The notes beneath the pieces are model-generated. The model did no database searches. It was not told the DNA's origin and worked only from the letters and a program-made list of their open reading frames with translations. Below are positions 17,301-24,874 of a DNA stretch of 35,922 nt, piece after piece (the first letter of the stretch is position 1; every line of letters begins with the position of its first letter). Source of the DNA: Alcaligenaceae bacterium. Its GTDB lineage: Bacteria > Pseudomonadota > Gammaproteobacteria > Burkholderiales > Burkholderiaceae_B. Both the position numbers and the translations under genes were made by a program. The stretch covers positions 1 to 35,922 of the forward strand of contig JAJUGV010000021.1 of NCBI GenBank assembly GCA_029265795.1, given 5' to 3'.

Positions 17301-18320
17301 CAGCGAAGTTTCAGCCACATTGGTCGCCAGAACAATGCGGCGCAGACTGCCCTGCGGACGGAAGATACGCTCCTGCTCGGCTTGCGACAGACGCGCATAA
17401 AGCGGCAGCACTTCGGTTCCCGGCGGATGGTGCTTACGCAGTGCTTCTACGGATTCGCGAATTTCTCGCTCACCGGGCAAAAAGACGAGAATGTCGCCCG
17501 GCCCGTGCCTGGCGCATTCATCCACCCCTTCGACCACCGCATCAATCAGGTCTTTTTCTTCGTCGCGTACGCTTCGGGTGCCGGCCTCTTCCGTCTTGTC
17601 GCGCAGGATGGGGCGATAGCGCACTTCGACCGGGTACAACCGCCCGGAAACTTCGATCACAGGAGCGGCTTTGCCACCCATACTGAAGTGCTTGGCAAAA
17701 CGATCGGCATCGATCGTGGCCGAGGTGATGATGAGTTTCAGGTCACGACGTTTATCCAGCAACCCTTTAAGGAAGCCCAGCAGAAAATCGATATTCAGGC
17801 TGCGTTCGTGCGCTTCGTCAACAATGATGGTGTCGTAGCGCCGAAGCAAGGGGTCTCGTTGCGTCTCGGCCAGCAGGATGCCGTCGGTCATCAATTTGAT
17901 CGCAACATTGGGCCCGCTACGGTCGCTGAAACGAATCTGATAGCCCACCCAGTCGCCCAGCTCGGTGTTGAGCTCTTCGGCGATCCGCTTAGCCACGGAC
18001 GTTGCCGCCAGACGCCTGGGTTGGGTATGAGCAATCATTCGCCGTCTACCGCGCCCAAGCTCTAGGCAGATCTTAGGCAGCTGGGTCGTCTTTCCCGACC
18101 CGGTTTCGCCACAGACGATGACGACGCGATGCTGGTCGATAGCGCGCGCCAGTTGCTCGCGATGAGCGCTGACCGGAAGATCTTCCGGATAGTGAATGGG
18201 TGGAGGGTCCCGGTCCAATCTCGGGGGCACGGCGGGGCGCCGGCCCTTTCTTGCGGTCGATGAAGGTGTGGAAGCAGAGGAACTGTGTGGGTTTTCGGAC
18301 AATGTTGCAGTGTTTCGCAT
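14397..18320 (-). CDS. hrpA: ATP-dependent RNA helicase HrpA (DEAH box)
   Basis: HrpA is a DEAH-box helicase; in E. coli it rescues stalled or collided ribosomes. The 1307-aa product matches the large bacterial HrpA family (about 1300). Motifs: Walker A GETGSGKT (71-78), DEAH (168-171) within TIIVDEAHERS, SAT (200-202), and motif VI in QRAGRCGRIGPG near residue 388. The DEAH helicase core is followed by the HA2/OB region and the long DUF3418-type C-terminal part specific to HrpA. The first 40 residues are low-complexity Ser/Pro/Arg-rich. The ATG at 18320 is the only reasonable start. It diverges from argA across a 79-base gap and is followed by dnaE, so dnaE may be read through from the hrpA promoter. 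Confidence 0.95.
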   Translation of the reverse strand: MRNTATLSENPHSSSASTPSSTARKGRRPAVPPRLDRDPPPIHYPEDLPVSAHREQLARAIDQHRVVIVCGETGSGKTTQLPKICLELGRGRRRMIAHTQPRRLAATSVAKRIAEELNTELGDWVGYQIRFSDRSGPNVAIKLMTDGILLAETQRDPLLRRYDTIIVDEAHERSLNIDFLLGFLKGLLDKRRDLKLIITSATIDADRFAKHFSMGGKAAPVIEVSGRLYPVEVRYRPILRDKTEEAGTRSVRDEEKDLIDAVVEGVDECARHGPGDILVFLPGEREIRESVEALRKHHPPGTEVLPLYARLSQAEQERIFRPQGSLRRIVLATNVAETSLTVPGIRYVVDSGLARVKRYSWRNKVEQLRIEPISQASANQRAGRCGRIGPGVCLRLYDEADFNSRPAFTDPEVLRSSLASVILRMKALKLDDIEAFPFVDAPAGRAVADGYQQLQELGALDENNRLTAIGREQARLPVDPRVSRMILAARDQQCLAEVLVIAAALSVQDPRDRPMHEREAADAAHAKFNDERSEFLSYLRLWRWYGEQVEHKASQRKLVALLRQNFLSPLRLREWRDVHSQLSALVGEQGWRVNTTDATYEQIHMALLTGLLGNVGTRTDESGLWQGARDIRFHIHPGSPLGKKAGRWIMAAELVETTRLYARCIARIDPRWVERAGAHLLRKSWSEPRWEKKAGQVVANERATLYGLTVYSGRRVHYGRIDPKQAREIFIRDALVPGNIDDGPRGPEQQRNGGRGKRGSPTGRLPFLRHNARLIASIEKLEHQARRPDILVDDALIYAFYDARIPQDVFQTVTLERWYAGLSPEQAKELELTRDQLMRHDAAGITTDVFPKKVNWQGVEMALDYHFEPGSLRDGVTLTVPLFALNRIDPIRCEWLVPGMLKEKVHLLLRSLPQKLRRHCVPLPDYAAGFYERWFEEANDPGISLLDAIAQDMWKQVKVRPQRTDFKPETLPAHLFMNFKVVDEHGRMLSGGRNLDQLKAEHGREAQASFQKVAEGDREVAQALAHENITDWSFGELPEIMEIQRKGQSFIGYPALVDAGTHCDLDVFDDPAEARRHHRRGLCRLFRLGLRDQVKFLEKNIPDLTRMSMLYMSLGTQEALRDQIIDCGIGQAFLTDPWPRDQVSFEARKAEGRNRLGLIVQEIARLTGVILAEWATLVKKLPQAKPHAAAYGDLQAQQSALMTTWFLRDTPYERLTHFPRYLKAAHVRIDKLRADPARDARLMAEMAPLIAQYQRAVKALKGAEDTQLEDFRWMLEELRVALFAQELRTPAPVSVKRLQRAWASLQR

Positions 18321-18399
18321 GAAACCGATCAGGCCTTAACAGACGCTCATTATAATTTTCTCTTATCTTCAGATTTCTTCAGCGCTGCAATAATCAAAT
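18321..18399. promoter_or_regulatory. divergent promoter region hrpA / argA
   Basis: This 79-base gap separates divergent genes. A perfect TATAAT lies at 18351-18356 reading right (towards argA), and the overlapping ATTATA at 18349-18354 is a perfect TATAAT reading left (towards hrpA). No good -35 is found at 16-18 bases on either side. The overlap would make the two promoters mutually exclusive. I saw no clear ARG-box-like palindrome. Confidence 0.45.
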
Positions 18400-19755
18400 A
18401 TGACCTCAGTCGAAAGCGAAACTTACTCTGCACAAGTGGCCCCCGAATTTGCACCGGCTCAGTTCGTGCGATGGTTTCGAGAAGTCGCTCCTTATGTGCA
18501 CGATTTTCGCGGAAAGACCTTTGTAGTGGCCTTCGGCGGCGAGCTCGTGCGAGACGGAGCGCTCAACGCCCTGATTCAGGATCTCTCGCTGCTGTCGGCG
18601 CTGGGGGTCAAGCTAATCTTGGTGCACGGCTCGCGTCCCCAGGTCAATGAGCAACTGCGCCTGAAGGGTTATGACTTCCAGTTCGGCCGGGGCACAGAAC
18701 CCACCGGCCCGGCAGCACTCGAATGCGCAAAAGAAGCCGCCGGTGAAATCCGCCTGGACATTGAAGCCTCTTTCAGCCAGGGGTTGCCCAACACGCCGAT
18801 GTCGCACGCACAGATCCGCATCATTTCGGGCAACTTCGTCACAGCGCGCCCTGTCGGCATCATCGACGGGGTGGATTATCAACACACCGGCGCGGTTCGC
18901 AAGATCGATGTCGATGCCATCAAGGCCGTTATTAACCAGGGCGCGATTGTGCTGCTATCGCCGCTGGGTTTCTCCCCTACAGGCGAGGCCTTTAATCTGG
19001 CAATGGAAGAGCTCGCTACCAGCGCCGCAATCGCCCTGCGTGCCGAGAAGCTCATCTTCCTGACCCAAGACTGCCTTATCAAGGATGCGGCGGGCAACCT
19101 AATCACGGAACTCGCCCGCGCCGAAGCGGATCGTCTGCTGGCTGAGGCCACGCTGGACGAAGACACTCACGCCTTTCTTGGCCACGCATCCCGTGCCGTC
19201 AAACGTGGCGTCGCCCGTGCTCACCTCTTGCCTTACACCCTTGATGGCTCCGTACTGCTGGAAATCTTCACACACGATGGTGTCGGAACCATGGTGGTGG
19301 AAGACACCTTGGATGACTTGCGCCCCGCACAGGTTGACGATATCGGCGCGATCGTACAGTTGATCGAGCCCCTAGAGGCAGACGGCACGTTAGTTCCGCG
19401 GGGCCGTTCCGTCATCGAGCGCGATGTCGAGAAGTTTTCCGTACTGGAACATGACGGTGTGATCTACGGATGTGTGGCCGTAGTGCCCTTTCTAGAGGAC
19501 GGCATGGCCGAGATGGCATGCCTGATCGTGCATCCGGAATGGCAAGGAGAAGGCGGTGGGGAATTACTGCTGCGGCATGCGGAAATGCGTGCGCGGGCTC
19601 TAGGCGTACGGCGCCTGTTTGTACTTACCACAAGGACTTCGCATTGGTTCATCAAGCGCGGCTTTGTGCAGGGCAGTGTCTCAGACCTGCCCAAGGAACG
19701 CCGGCTGACCTACAACCGGTCGCGCAACAGCCTGATCTTCATCAAACGGCTATAG
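18400..19755 (+). CDS. argA: amino-acid N-acetyltransferase (N-acetylglutamate synthase)
   Basis: ArgA uses acetyl-CoA to acetylate glutamate, the first step of arginine synthesis. The 451-aa product has the classic two-domain form. An amino-acid-kinase-like domain covers about residues 38-295 ([14 protein letters not shown] at 41-54, [15 protein letters not shown] at 72-86) and is the usual site of arginine feedback. A GNAT acetyltransferase domain covers about 305-448, with [20 protein letters not shown] (372-391) as the acetyl-CoA pyrophosphate loop (normally Q/RxxGxG/A) and [13 protein letters not shown] (410-422). Length agrees with E. coli ArgA (443). No Shine-Dalgarno is obvious before the ATG. 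A perfect TATAAT is 44 bases upstream. Its neighbour yggX follows after 91 bases in the same direction. Confidence 0.95.
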   Translation: MTSVESETYSAQVAPEFAPAQFVRWFREVAPYVHDFRGKTFVVAFGGELVRDGALNALIQDLSLLSALGVKLILVHGSRPQVNEQLRLKGYDFQFGRGTEPTGPAALECAKEAAGEIRLDIEASFSQGLPNTPMSHAQIRIISGNFVTARPVGIIDGVDYQHTGAVRKIDVDAIKAVINQGAIVLLSPLGFSPTGEAFNLAMEELATSAAIALRAEKLIFLTQDCLIKDAAGNLITELARAEADRLLAEATLDEDTHAFLGHASRAVKRGVARAHLLPYTLDGSVLLEIFTHDGVGTMVVEDTLDDLRPAQVDDIGAIVQLIEPLEADGTLVPRGRSVIERDVEKFSVLEHDGVIYGCVAVVPFLEDGMAEMACLIVHPEWQGEGGGELLLRHAEMRARALGVRRLFVLTTRTSHWFIKRGFVQGSVSDLPKERRLTYNRSRNSLIFIKRL

Positions 19756-19771
19756 GCGGCCGGCCGAACGC

Positions 19772-19810
19772 TACAATGCTCCAATAAGCATGGCGCATGT
19801 CCTGCGCCAT
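19772..19810 (+). promoter_or_regulatory. argA-yggX intergenic -10 box and leader hairpin
   Basis: The 91-base gap holds TACAAT (19772-19777), a good -10 without a clear -35, followed by a perfect 8-bp hairpin, ATGGCGCA (19790-19797) and TGCGCCAT (19803-19810) with a 5-base loop. The hairpin is not followed by a T tract, so it is a poor intrinsic terminator; it may mark the argA 3' end or form the yggX 5' leader. The yggX ribosome binding site (GAGGGTG, 19833-19839) lies 23 bases further on. Confidence 0.4.
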
Positions 19811-19846
19811 AGGCCGTTTCATCTTACTTATTTGAGGGTGTATTGC

Positions 19847-20119
19847 ATGACTCGCATGGTCAACTGCGTCAAGCTGAAGCGCGAAGCCGAGGGGCTGGAG
19901 TACCCGCCCTACCCCGGCGAGCTGGGAGTCCGTATCTGGAGGGAGGTCTCCAAACAAGCCTGGGCCGACTGGATCGACATCCAGACCCGTCTGGTGAACG
20001 AAAACCGCCTAAACCTGGCTGACGCCCGGGCCCGCAAGTATCTGGCCCAACAGATGGAAAGCTATCTGTTTGAAGACCGCGATATCGAGGCCCAGGGCTA
20101 CGTACCCCCTTCCGAGTAA
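19847..20119 (+). CDS. yggX: Fe(2+)-trafficking protein YggX
   Basis: YggX is a small cytoplasmic protein that protects iron-sulfur clusters from oxidative damage; its biochemical role (iron trafficking) is still inferred. The 90-aa product carries the family core [17 protein letters not shown] (11-27), the conserved cysteine C7, and KQAWADW (36-42) with NENRLNL (51-57). The ORF opens earlier (ATG at 19790 inside a hairpin), but the ATG at 19847 has a GAGGGTG ribosome binding site and gives the family length. It converges with phoU, with nine bases between the stops and no visible terminator. Confidence 0.94.
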   Translation: MTRMVNCVKLKREAEGLEYPPYPGELGVRIWREVSKQAWADWIDIQTRLVNENRLNLADARARKYLAQQMESYLFEDRDIEAQGYVPPSE

Positions 20120-20128
20120 ATCCGATTG

Positions 20129-20884
20129 CTACGAGGCTTCGGTATCACGGCCGGCTATGGAGCTGGTCACATCGGGGCTGTCGAGTTCGCCCCGAGCGGC
20201 CCGCTCGGTGTACTTCAAACCAGCGTGGCGGACATCATCGCCCCGCACTAAGTAAATGACACGCTCAGCCATGTTCTTGGCGTGATCGCCAATACGTTCC
20301 AGGGCCCGCGCAATGAAGACCAGTTCCACTGACTTGGAAATGCTGCGCGGGTCCTCGATCATGTAAGTCACCATGTGACGCAGCGCCGCCTTCCATTCCT
20401 TATCGACTTGTTTGTCGTTACGCACGACGCGCGCCGCAGCCACTGGGTCATTACGTGCAAAACTGTCCAGCATGTCGCGGATCATGAGCGACACGTCGCG
20501 AGCCATATGGCGCAGTTCCACGACCGGTTCGTACAGCGAATTGGCCTCGTGCAGACGGCGTGCCACCTTGGCGATTTTCTCGGCCTCGTCGCCACAGCGT
20601 TCCATATCGGTCAGCATTTTAGAAACTGACAACAGCGTACGCAGGTCGACGGCTGTGGGCTGATGGCGCGCAATAAGTAGCCCGATACGTTCGTCTATTT
20701 CGATTTCATGCTGGTTGACCTGCCGCTCGTGCTCGCGCACCTGATCGACCAGGGTGAGGTCTCCGGTCTGCAGGGCCTCGACGGCATCTTGAATCATGGT
20801 CTCGACCAGCCCCCCCATTTCGAGAAACTGGGAACGAACCGCTTCGAGGTCTGCGGCAAACTGCCTGTTGGTATGCTCGGTCAT
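20129..20884 (-). CDS. phoU: phosphate signalling regulator PhoU
   Basis: PhoU is a cytoplasmic all-helical protein that links the Pst phosphate transporter to the PhoR/PhoB two-component system and keeps the Pho regulon off when phosphate is plentiful. The 251-aa product has two repeats of the PhoU three-helix unit, each with the metal-binding signature: ERCGDEAEKIA (95-105) and ERIGDHAKNMAE (196-207). No pstSCAB, phoB or phoR lies in the window, so this phoU is separated from its usual neighbours. The gene lies downstream of rpiA in the same direction across a 78-base gap that contains a hairpin, so it probably has its own promoter or is partly read through from the pot operon. Confidence 0.95.
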   Translation of the reverse strand: MTEHTNRQFAADLEAVRSQFLEMGGLVETMIQDAVEALQTGDLTLVDQVREHERQVNQHEIEIDERIGLLIARHQPTAVDLRTLLSVSKMLTDMERCGDEAEKIAKVARRLHEANSLYEPVVELRHMARDVSLMIRDMLDSFARNDPVAAARVVRNDKQVDKEWKAALRHMVTYMIEDPRSISKSVELVFIARALERIGDHAKNMAERVIYLVRGDDVRHAGLKYTERAARGELDSPDVTSSIAGRDTEAS

Positions 20885-20908
20885 AATCTTGGATCGCGAA
20901 AAGGATGA

Positions 20909-20931
20909 GATCCACGATAAAGCCGTGGATC
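20909..20931. terminator. hairpin between rpiA and phoU
   Basis: GATCCACG (20909-20916) and CGTGGATC (20924-20931) form a perfect 8-bp stem with a 7-base loop. In the direction of transcription (minus) it follows the rpiA stop by 31 bases and is followed by TCATCCTTTTCG, a weak T-rich tail. It may terminate the rpiA transcript partially or lie in the phoU leader, about 25 bases before its start. Confidence 0.45.
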
Positions 20932-20962
20932 ATTGCTTTAGCTTACCACCCTATTATGACGT

Positions 20963-21661
20963 TTATATGTCTTGAATGTGAGTGCCGTCACGATCCATTC
21001 GACGCACACCTTCCTGCGACGACACTAGTGCCAGATCCGCCCCGGATATGGCGAAGAGGCCACAGCTTACGACGCCTGGAATGTCGTTGATACGGGCTTC
21101 CAATTCTGCAGGGGATGTAATTCGCAAACCGGCCACGTCGAGAATCTCGCACCCGTTGTCGGTGATGAAGCCTTCACGCAGTTGGGGATCGCCGCCGAGC
21201 TCACGCAGCCGCTTTGCAACGACTCGACGTGCCATAGGAATCGTTTCGACCGGCAAGGGAAAACGGCCCAGCGTATCTACCACCTTGGACTCGTCGACAA
21301 TACATACAAAGCGCTGCGCAACGGATGCGACAATCTTTTCGCGCGTCAACGCACCACCGCCACCCTTAATCATGTTCATGCCGCGATCGATTTCGTCTGC
21401 GCCATCCACATACAAAGGCATGTCGTCGACCTCGTTCAAGTCCACAACCTGAATGCCCAGTTGCCTCATGCGCTGGGTGCTACGCTCCGAACTGGAGACG
21501 GCCGCGCGGAACTGATCGCGAAAAGGAGCGATCGCATCGATAAAGCAGTCGACTGTGGAACCCGTACCGACGCCCAAAACGGAATCTTTCTGGAGACAGG
21601 TGAGCGCGTATTGTGCGGCCGCCTCGGCCACTTTACGCTTGAGTTCGTCTTGGGTCAGCAT
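20963..21661 (-). CDS. rpiA: ribose-5-phosphate isomerase A
   Basis: RpiA interconverts ribose 5-phosphate and ribulose 5-phosphate in the non-oxidative pentose phosphate pathway (cytoplasmic). The 232-aa product has all hallmark loops: phosphate-binding GTGST (32-36), DGADEID (86-92) and [11 protein letters not shown] (99-109), with E108 as the probable catalytic base. The open frame runs 41 codons upstream into the preceding gene, but the ATG at 21661 gives the family N-terminus ([15 protein letters not shown]) and overlaps the Spx/ArsC-like stop by seven bases (ATGCTGA). It is thus the promoter-distal gene of the potFGHI-arsC-like unit, an association with no obvious metabolic logic. Confidence 0.95.
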   Translation of the reverse strand: MLTQDELKRKVAEAAAQYALTCLQKDSVLGVGTGSTVDCFIDAIAPFRDQFRAAVSSSERSTQRMRQLGIQVVDLNEVDDMPLYVDGADEIDRGMNMIKGGGGALTREKIVASVAQRFVCIVDESKVVDTLGRFPLPVETIPMARRVVAKRLRELGGDPQLREGFITDNGCEILDVAGLRITSPAELEARINDIPGVVSCGLFAISGADLALVSSQEGVRRMDRDGTHIQDI

Positions 21662-22023
21662 GCGGATTTCTCCAGTTGGGCCAGATATTTTTTCTCGGTG
21701 AAGCCGACTGTAACGGTGTTGTCGGGCCAGACAGCCAACGGGCGGCGCACCAACGCAGGAAATTCGGCAATCAGCTCCAGCCACTGTTCATCTGACTGGG
21801 GCGCTTTGCGCTCTGCGGGCAGGTTGCGCCAAGTCATCGACGCCCGGTTGACCAGCTTTTCCCAGCCACCCAGCTCCTGGCTCCACTGTACTAGCGATTC
21901 GGGAGGCAATGGATTGTCGCGATAATCGACGAACCCGGCCTGCACCTGCTGTGTCTCCAGCCACTGCCTGGCTTTCACACAGGTGGAGCATTTGGTCAAT
22001 CCATAGAGAGTCAGCTGGGTCAT
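21655..22023 (-). CDS. Spx/YffB-type arsenate reductase-like protein
   Basis: The 122-aa thioredoxin-fold protein belongs to the ArsC/Spx/YffB family. It starts [20 protein letters not shown] (4-23), with C12-x2-C15 at the active-site position and a following DYRDNPLP. True arsenate reductases have other conserved arginines that I cannot establish here; genomic YffB-like members have unknown function, possibly thiol or glutathione redox chemistry. Its ATG overlaps the potI stop (ATGA) and its TGA overlaps rpiA, so it is translated with both. There is no arsR, arsB or other arsenic gene nearby, which argues against a dedicated arsenic role. Confidence 0.88.
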   Translation of the reverse strand: MTQLTLYGLTKCSTCVKARQWLETQQVQAGFVDYRDNPLPPESLVQWSQELGGWEKLVNRASMTWRNLPAERKAPQSDEQWLELIAEFPALVRRPLAVWPDNTVTVGFTEKKYLAQLEKSAC

Positions 22024-22829
22024 GAAGAAGGGATTCCTTTACGATTCTGAACACGATGCGCAATCACCACAAAAATGGCGACTAACAGCATGAAAATGGT
22101 GGCCAAGGCGTTGATTTCGGGCTTCAGGCCCAGGCGCACCCTCGAAAACACTTCCAGCGGCAAGGTGGTATGGCCGGGTCCCGTCAGGAAGGAGGCGATC
22201 ACCACATCATCCAGAGACAGAGTGAAGGCCAGCAGCCAGGCCGCAACGATAGCCGGTGCAATCAGGGGCAAGACAATTTGAAAAAACACCTTGATCGGAG
22301 GCGCCCCGAGGTCGAGGGCGGCTTCTTCCAATGAGCGATCCAGGTCACGCACACGGGACTGAATAATGACCGAAACATAGGCCATACTCAGGATCACATG
22401 GCCGACCCAGATGGTGAAGGCCCCGTTACTCGCTTCCCAGCCCAACAGATCGCTTAGTTCCACAAACATAAGCAGCAACGAGATACCGAGCACAACCTCC
22501 GGTATCACCAGCGGAGCACTGGCCAGCGCTACGAACATTGCGAACCCTCGGAATCGACCCATGCGCGCCAGCACATAGCCGATCCAGGTGCCCACCACCA
22601 CAGCGGCGGTCGCCGTAAAGGCGGCAATGATGAGAGACAAACGGGCCGCTTCGAGTAAGGCTCGATCGGTAAAGAGTTCGTAATACCAACGTAGTGAAAA
22701 ACCTGTCCAGGTGGTCATCATGGCTGAGTCGTTAAACGACAGCACCATGAGCACAAGAATCGGGCCATACAGAAACGCGTAGCCCAGCACCAGCACCAAT
22801 GCGCGCAGGCGGGAGTCGGGTTTAGCCAT
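22020..22829 (-). CDS. potI: polyamine ABC transporter permease PotI
   Basis: The second inner-membrane permease of the PotFGHI polyamine importer. The 269-aa product has about six hydrophobic segments (for example 10-32, 62-88, 98-124) and the cytoplasmic EAA loop EEAALDLGA (168-176), which contacts the ATPase. The longer open frame has 14 extra codons; the ATG at 22829 overlaps the potH stop by eight bases and has GGAGG about nine bases upstream, so it is preferred. Its own stop overlaps the next gene as ATGA. Confidence 0.93.
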   Translation of the reverse strand: MAKPDSRLRALVLVLGYAFLYGPILVLMVLSFNDSAMMTTWTGFSLRWYYELFTDRALLEAARLSLIIAAFTATAAVVVGTWIGYVLARMGRFRGFAMFVALASAPLVIPEVVLGISLLLMFVELSDLLGWEASNGAFTIWVGHVILSMAYVSVIIQSRVRDLDRSLEEAALDLGAPPIKVFFQIVLPLIAPAIVAAWLLAFTLSLDDVVIASFLTGPGHTTLPLEVFSRVRLGLKPEINALATIFMLLVAIFVVIAHRVQNRKGIPSS

Positions 22830-23745
22830 TGCGCCGCCCTCCCCGCATCTCGAGCTGGCGTGTCTGCCCATACTGAAACAGGACCAGAGGAATCAGCAGC
22901 AGCAAGACCATGACGCAGGTCACAGCCGAGGCCATCGGCCAGTCGCTATTATTGAAGAACTCCGTCCACATTACCCGCCCTATCATTAATGTGTCGGCGC
23001 CGCCGAGCATTTCGGGAATGACAAATTCCCCTACCGACGGAATGAATACCAACATCGCACCCGCAATGACACCCGGCATGGACATGGGCAAAGTTACTGA
23101 TACGAAGGCCTGCCAGGGCCGGGCTCCCAAGTCGTATGCTGCTTCCAGCAGGCGCCCGTCAAGCTTCACCAAATTGGCATAGAGCGGCAGGATAAAGAAC
23201 GGAAGATAGGCGTAGATAAGCCCGATGTAGACGGCCAAATCCGTGCGGTAGATTTCGAGGGGCTGGTCAATGAACCCCAGGCCCATCAACAGGTTATTGA
23301 GCAAGCCGTCGTTACGCAGAATGCCGATCCACGCATAGACACGTAGTAACAGTGATGTCCAGAACGGCAGAATTACCCCAATAAGCAACAGGTTGCGGGT
23401 GGCCGGCTCGGAACGGGCGATGTAATAGGCCATTGGATAGCCTATCAGTATGCAGAAAATGGTGGTGATCGCCGCCATTTTCACACTATGCAGATACGTG
23501 GCAACGTATAGGCTGTCCGTGAACAGCAACGCGTAACCACGCAGGTTCAGCACCAGACTGAGCGTCTGATCACGGAATTCCGCCAGCGCGGTATACGGCG
23601 GGACCCCGAACTGCAAGTCGGCAAAACTGATTTTAAGAACCAGCAAGAAAGGCAGCAGCAAAAAAACGACCAGCCACACGAAGGGCGGCACGATGGTCAG
23701 TATGCGCCGCCATGCAATAGGCCTGTTCGGAATACTCAGCTTCAT
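22822..23745 (-). CDS. potH: polyamine ABC transporter permease PotH
   Basis: The first permease subunit of the PotFGHI importer: 307 aa, with an N-terminal span (about 15-38), further spans near 85-110, 118-145, 172-195 and 223-250, and the EAA loop EAAYDLGARP (201-210). It pairs with PotI to form the translocation pore. The ATG overlaps the potG stop as ATGA, so ATPase and permease are translationally coupled. Length fits E. coli PotH (317). Confidence 0.93.
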   Translation of the reverse strand: MKLSIPNRPIAWRRILTIVPPFVWLVVFLLLPFLLVLKISFADLQFGVPPYTALAEFRDQTLSLVLNLRGYALLFTDSLYVATYLHSVKMAAITTIFCILIGYPMAYYIARSEPATRNLLLIGVILPFWTSLLLRVYAWIGILRNDGLLNNLLMGLGFIDQPLEIYRTDLAVYIGLIYAYLPFFILPLYANLVKLDGRLLEAAYDLGARPWQAFVSVTLPMSMPGVIAGAMLVFIPSVGEFVIPEMLGGADTLMIGRVMWTEFFNNSDWPMASAVTCVMVLLLLIPLVLFQYGQTRQLEMRGGRRNG

Positions 23746-24869
23746 GACGGCAGGACGGTGGCACTATCGCCAGACCAATGTATGTAGACTTCTTCGCCTA
23801 TGGCCGGCGCATCTTCCTGAGCCATGGCTAAACGGGGTACCGAGGCTTCGACCTGCATGCCGGCATCTAAGCGAATCTGATAACGTGCGTAGCTGCCCAT
23901 CCAAGCCATGTGGCTCACCACCCCATGAGACCAATTGAAGTCGCCCGTGGGCTGCTCACGCGTCACGCGAATGCGCTCGGGGCGGATCGACACGTGCACT
24001 TCCATGCCCAAGGGCTCACTCACGCCGTGATTAACGTAAAGCGGGCGGCTGAGCTGGTCGCCTTCGATCTGTACGTGATCAGCCTCATCAACGGTAATGA
24101 TCCCCGTGAACAGGTTGGTGGACCCGACGAAATCAGCGACAAATCGCGAGTTAGGGAAGTCGTAAACCTCTTGCGGTGCGCCGCACTGCACAATCTGCCC
24201 TTCGGACATGACCGCCATACGGTGCGCCATGGTCATGGCCTCTTCCTGATCGTGAGTGACCATGATGCAGGTCACCCCGACCTTGTCGAGAATTTTCACC
24301 AATTCGATCTGGGTTTTTTGGCGGATCTGCTTGTCCAACGCAGACATCGGTTCGTCCAGCAGTAACAGCTTGGGCCGTTTCACCAGGCTACGTGCCAACG
24401 CAACGCGCTGCTGCTGCCCGCCGGACAACTGAGACGGTTTGCGACGGGCATAGGCACCCATTTGCACGAGATCCAGGGCCTCATAGACCCGGCTGTGAAT
24501 CTCGTTGCGTGGTACCCCTTCCTGCTTCAGGCCGAACGCCACATTGGCTTCGACCGTCATGTGCGGAAACAGCGCATAGGACTGGAACATCATGTTCACC
24601 GGCCGCTTGTACGGCGGCAGACTGGTGATCTCTTCGTTATCCAGAAAGATGCGCCCCGAGGTCGCTTCTTCGAAACCAGCCAACATACGTAACAACGTGG
24701 ACTTTCCACAGCCGGAACTGCCCAGCAGAGCGAAGATTTCCTGTCGCTCCACTGTCAGGTTTACCGATTTCACAGCCACCACATCGCCATAAATCTTGAC
24801 GACATCTTCCATGCGGACGAACGCGTCCGCGGCCCCCGACCAGGAAGCCCCCGGGCGATTCTCGCTCAT
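23742..24869 (-). CDS. potG: polyamine ABC transporter ATP-binding protein PotG
   Basis: The ATPase that energises polyamine uptake through PotH/PotI at the cytoplasmic face. The 375-aa product carries Walker A GSSGCGKST (50-58), Q-loop near Q96, signature LSGGQ (148-152), Walker B LLLLDEP (168-174) and H-loop H206. A C-terminal TOBE-type regulatory region follows (about 250-370), as in PotA/PotG. The ATG at 24869 lies five bases after the potF stop; an upstream in-frame start would overlap potF and add 11 residues. Specificity lies in PotF, not here. Confidence 0.93.
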   Translation of the reverse strand: MSENRPGASWSGAADAFVRMEDVVKIYGDVVAVKSVNLTVERQEIFALLGSSGCGKSTLLRMLAGFEEATSGRIFLDNEEITSLPPYKRPVNMMFQSYALFPHMTVEANVAFGLKQEGVPRNEIHSRVYEALDLVQMGAYARRKPSQLSGGQQQRVALARSLVKRPKLLLLDEPMSALDKQIRQKTQIELVKILDKVGVTCIMVTHDQEEAMTMAHRMAVMSEGQIVQCGAPQEVYDFPNSRFVADFVGSTNLFTGIITVDEADHVQIEGDQLSRPLYVNHGVSEPLGMEVHVSIRPERIRVTREQPTGDFNWSHGVVSHMAWMGSYARYQIRLDAGMQVEASVPRLAMAQEDAPAIGEEVYIHWSGDSATVLPS

Positions 24870-24874
24870 GATGC

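Noticed and set aside
21655-22023. Arsenic resistance operon suggested by an ArsC-like gene
   Set aside because: No arsR, arsB/acr3 or other arsenic gene is adjacent; the gene is embedded in a polyamine operon and fits the genomic YffB/Spx type better.
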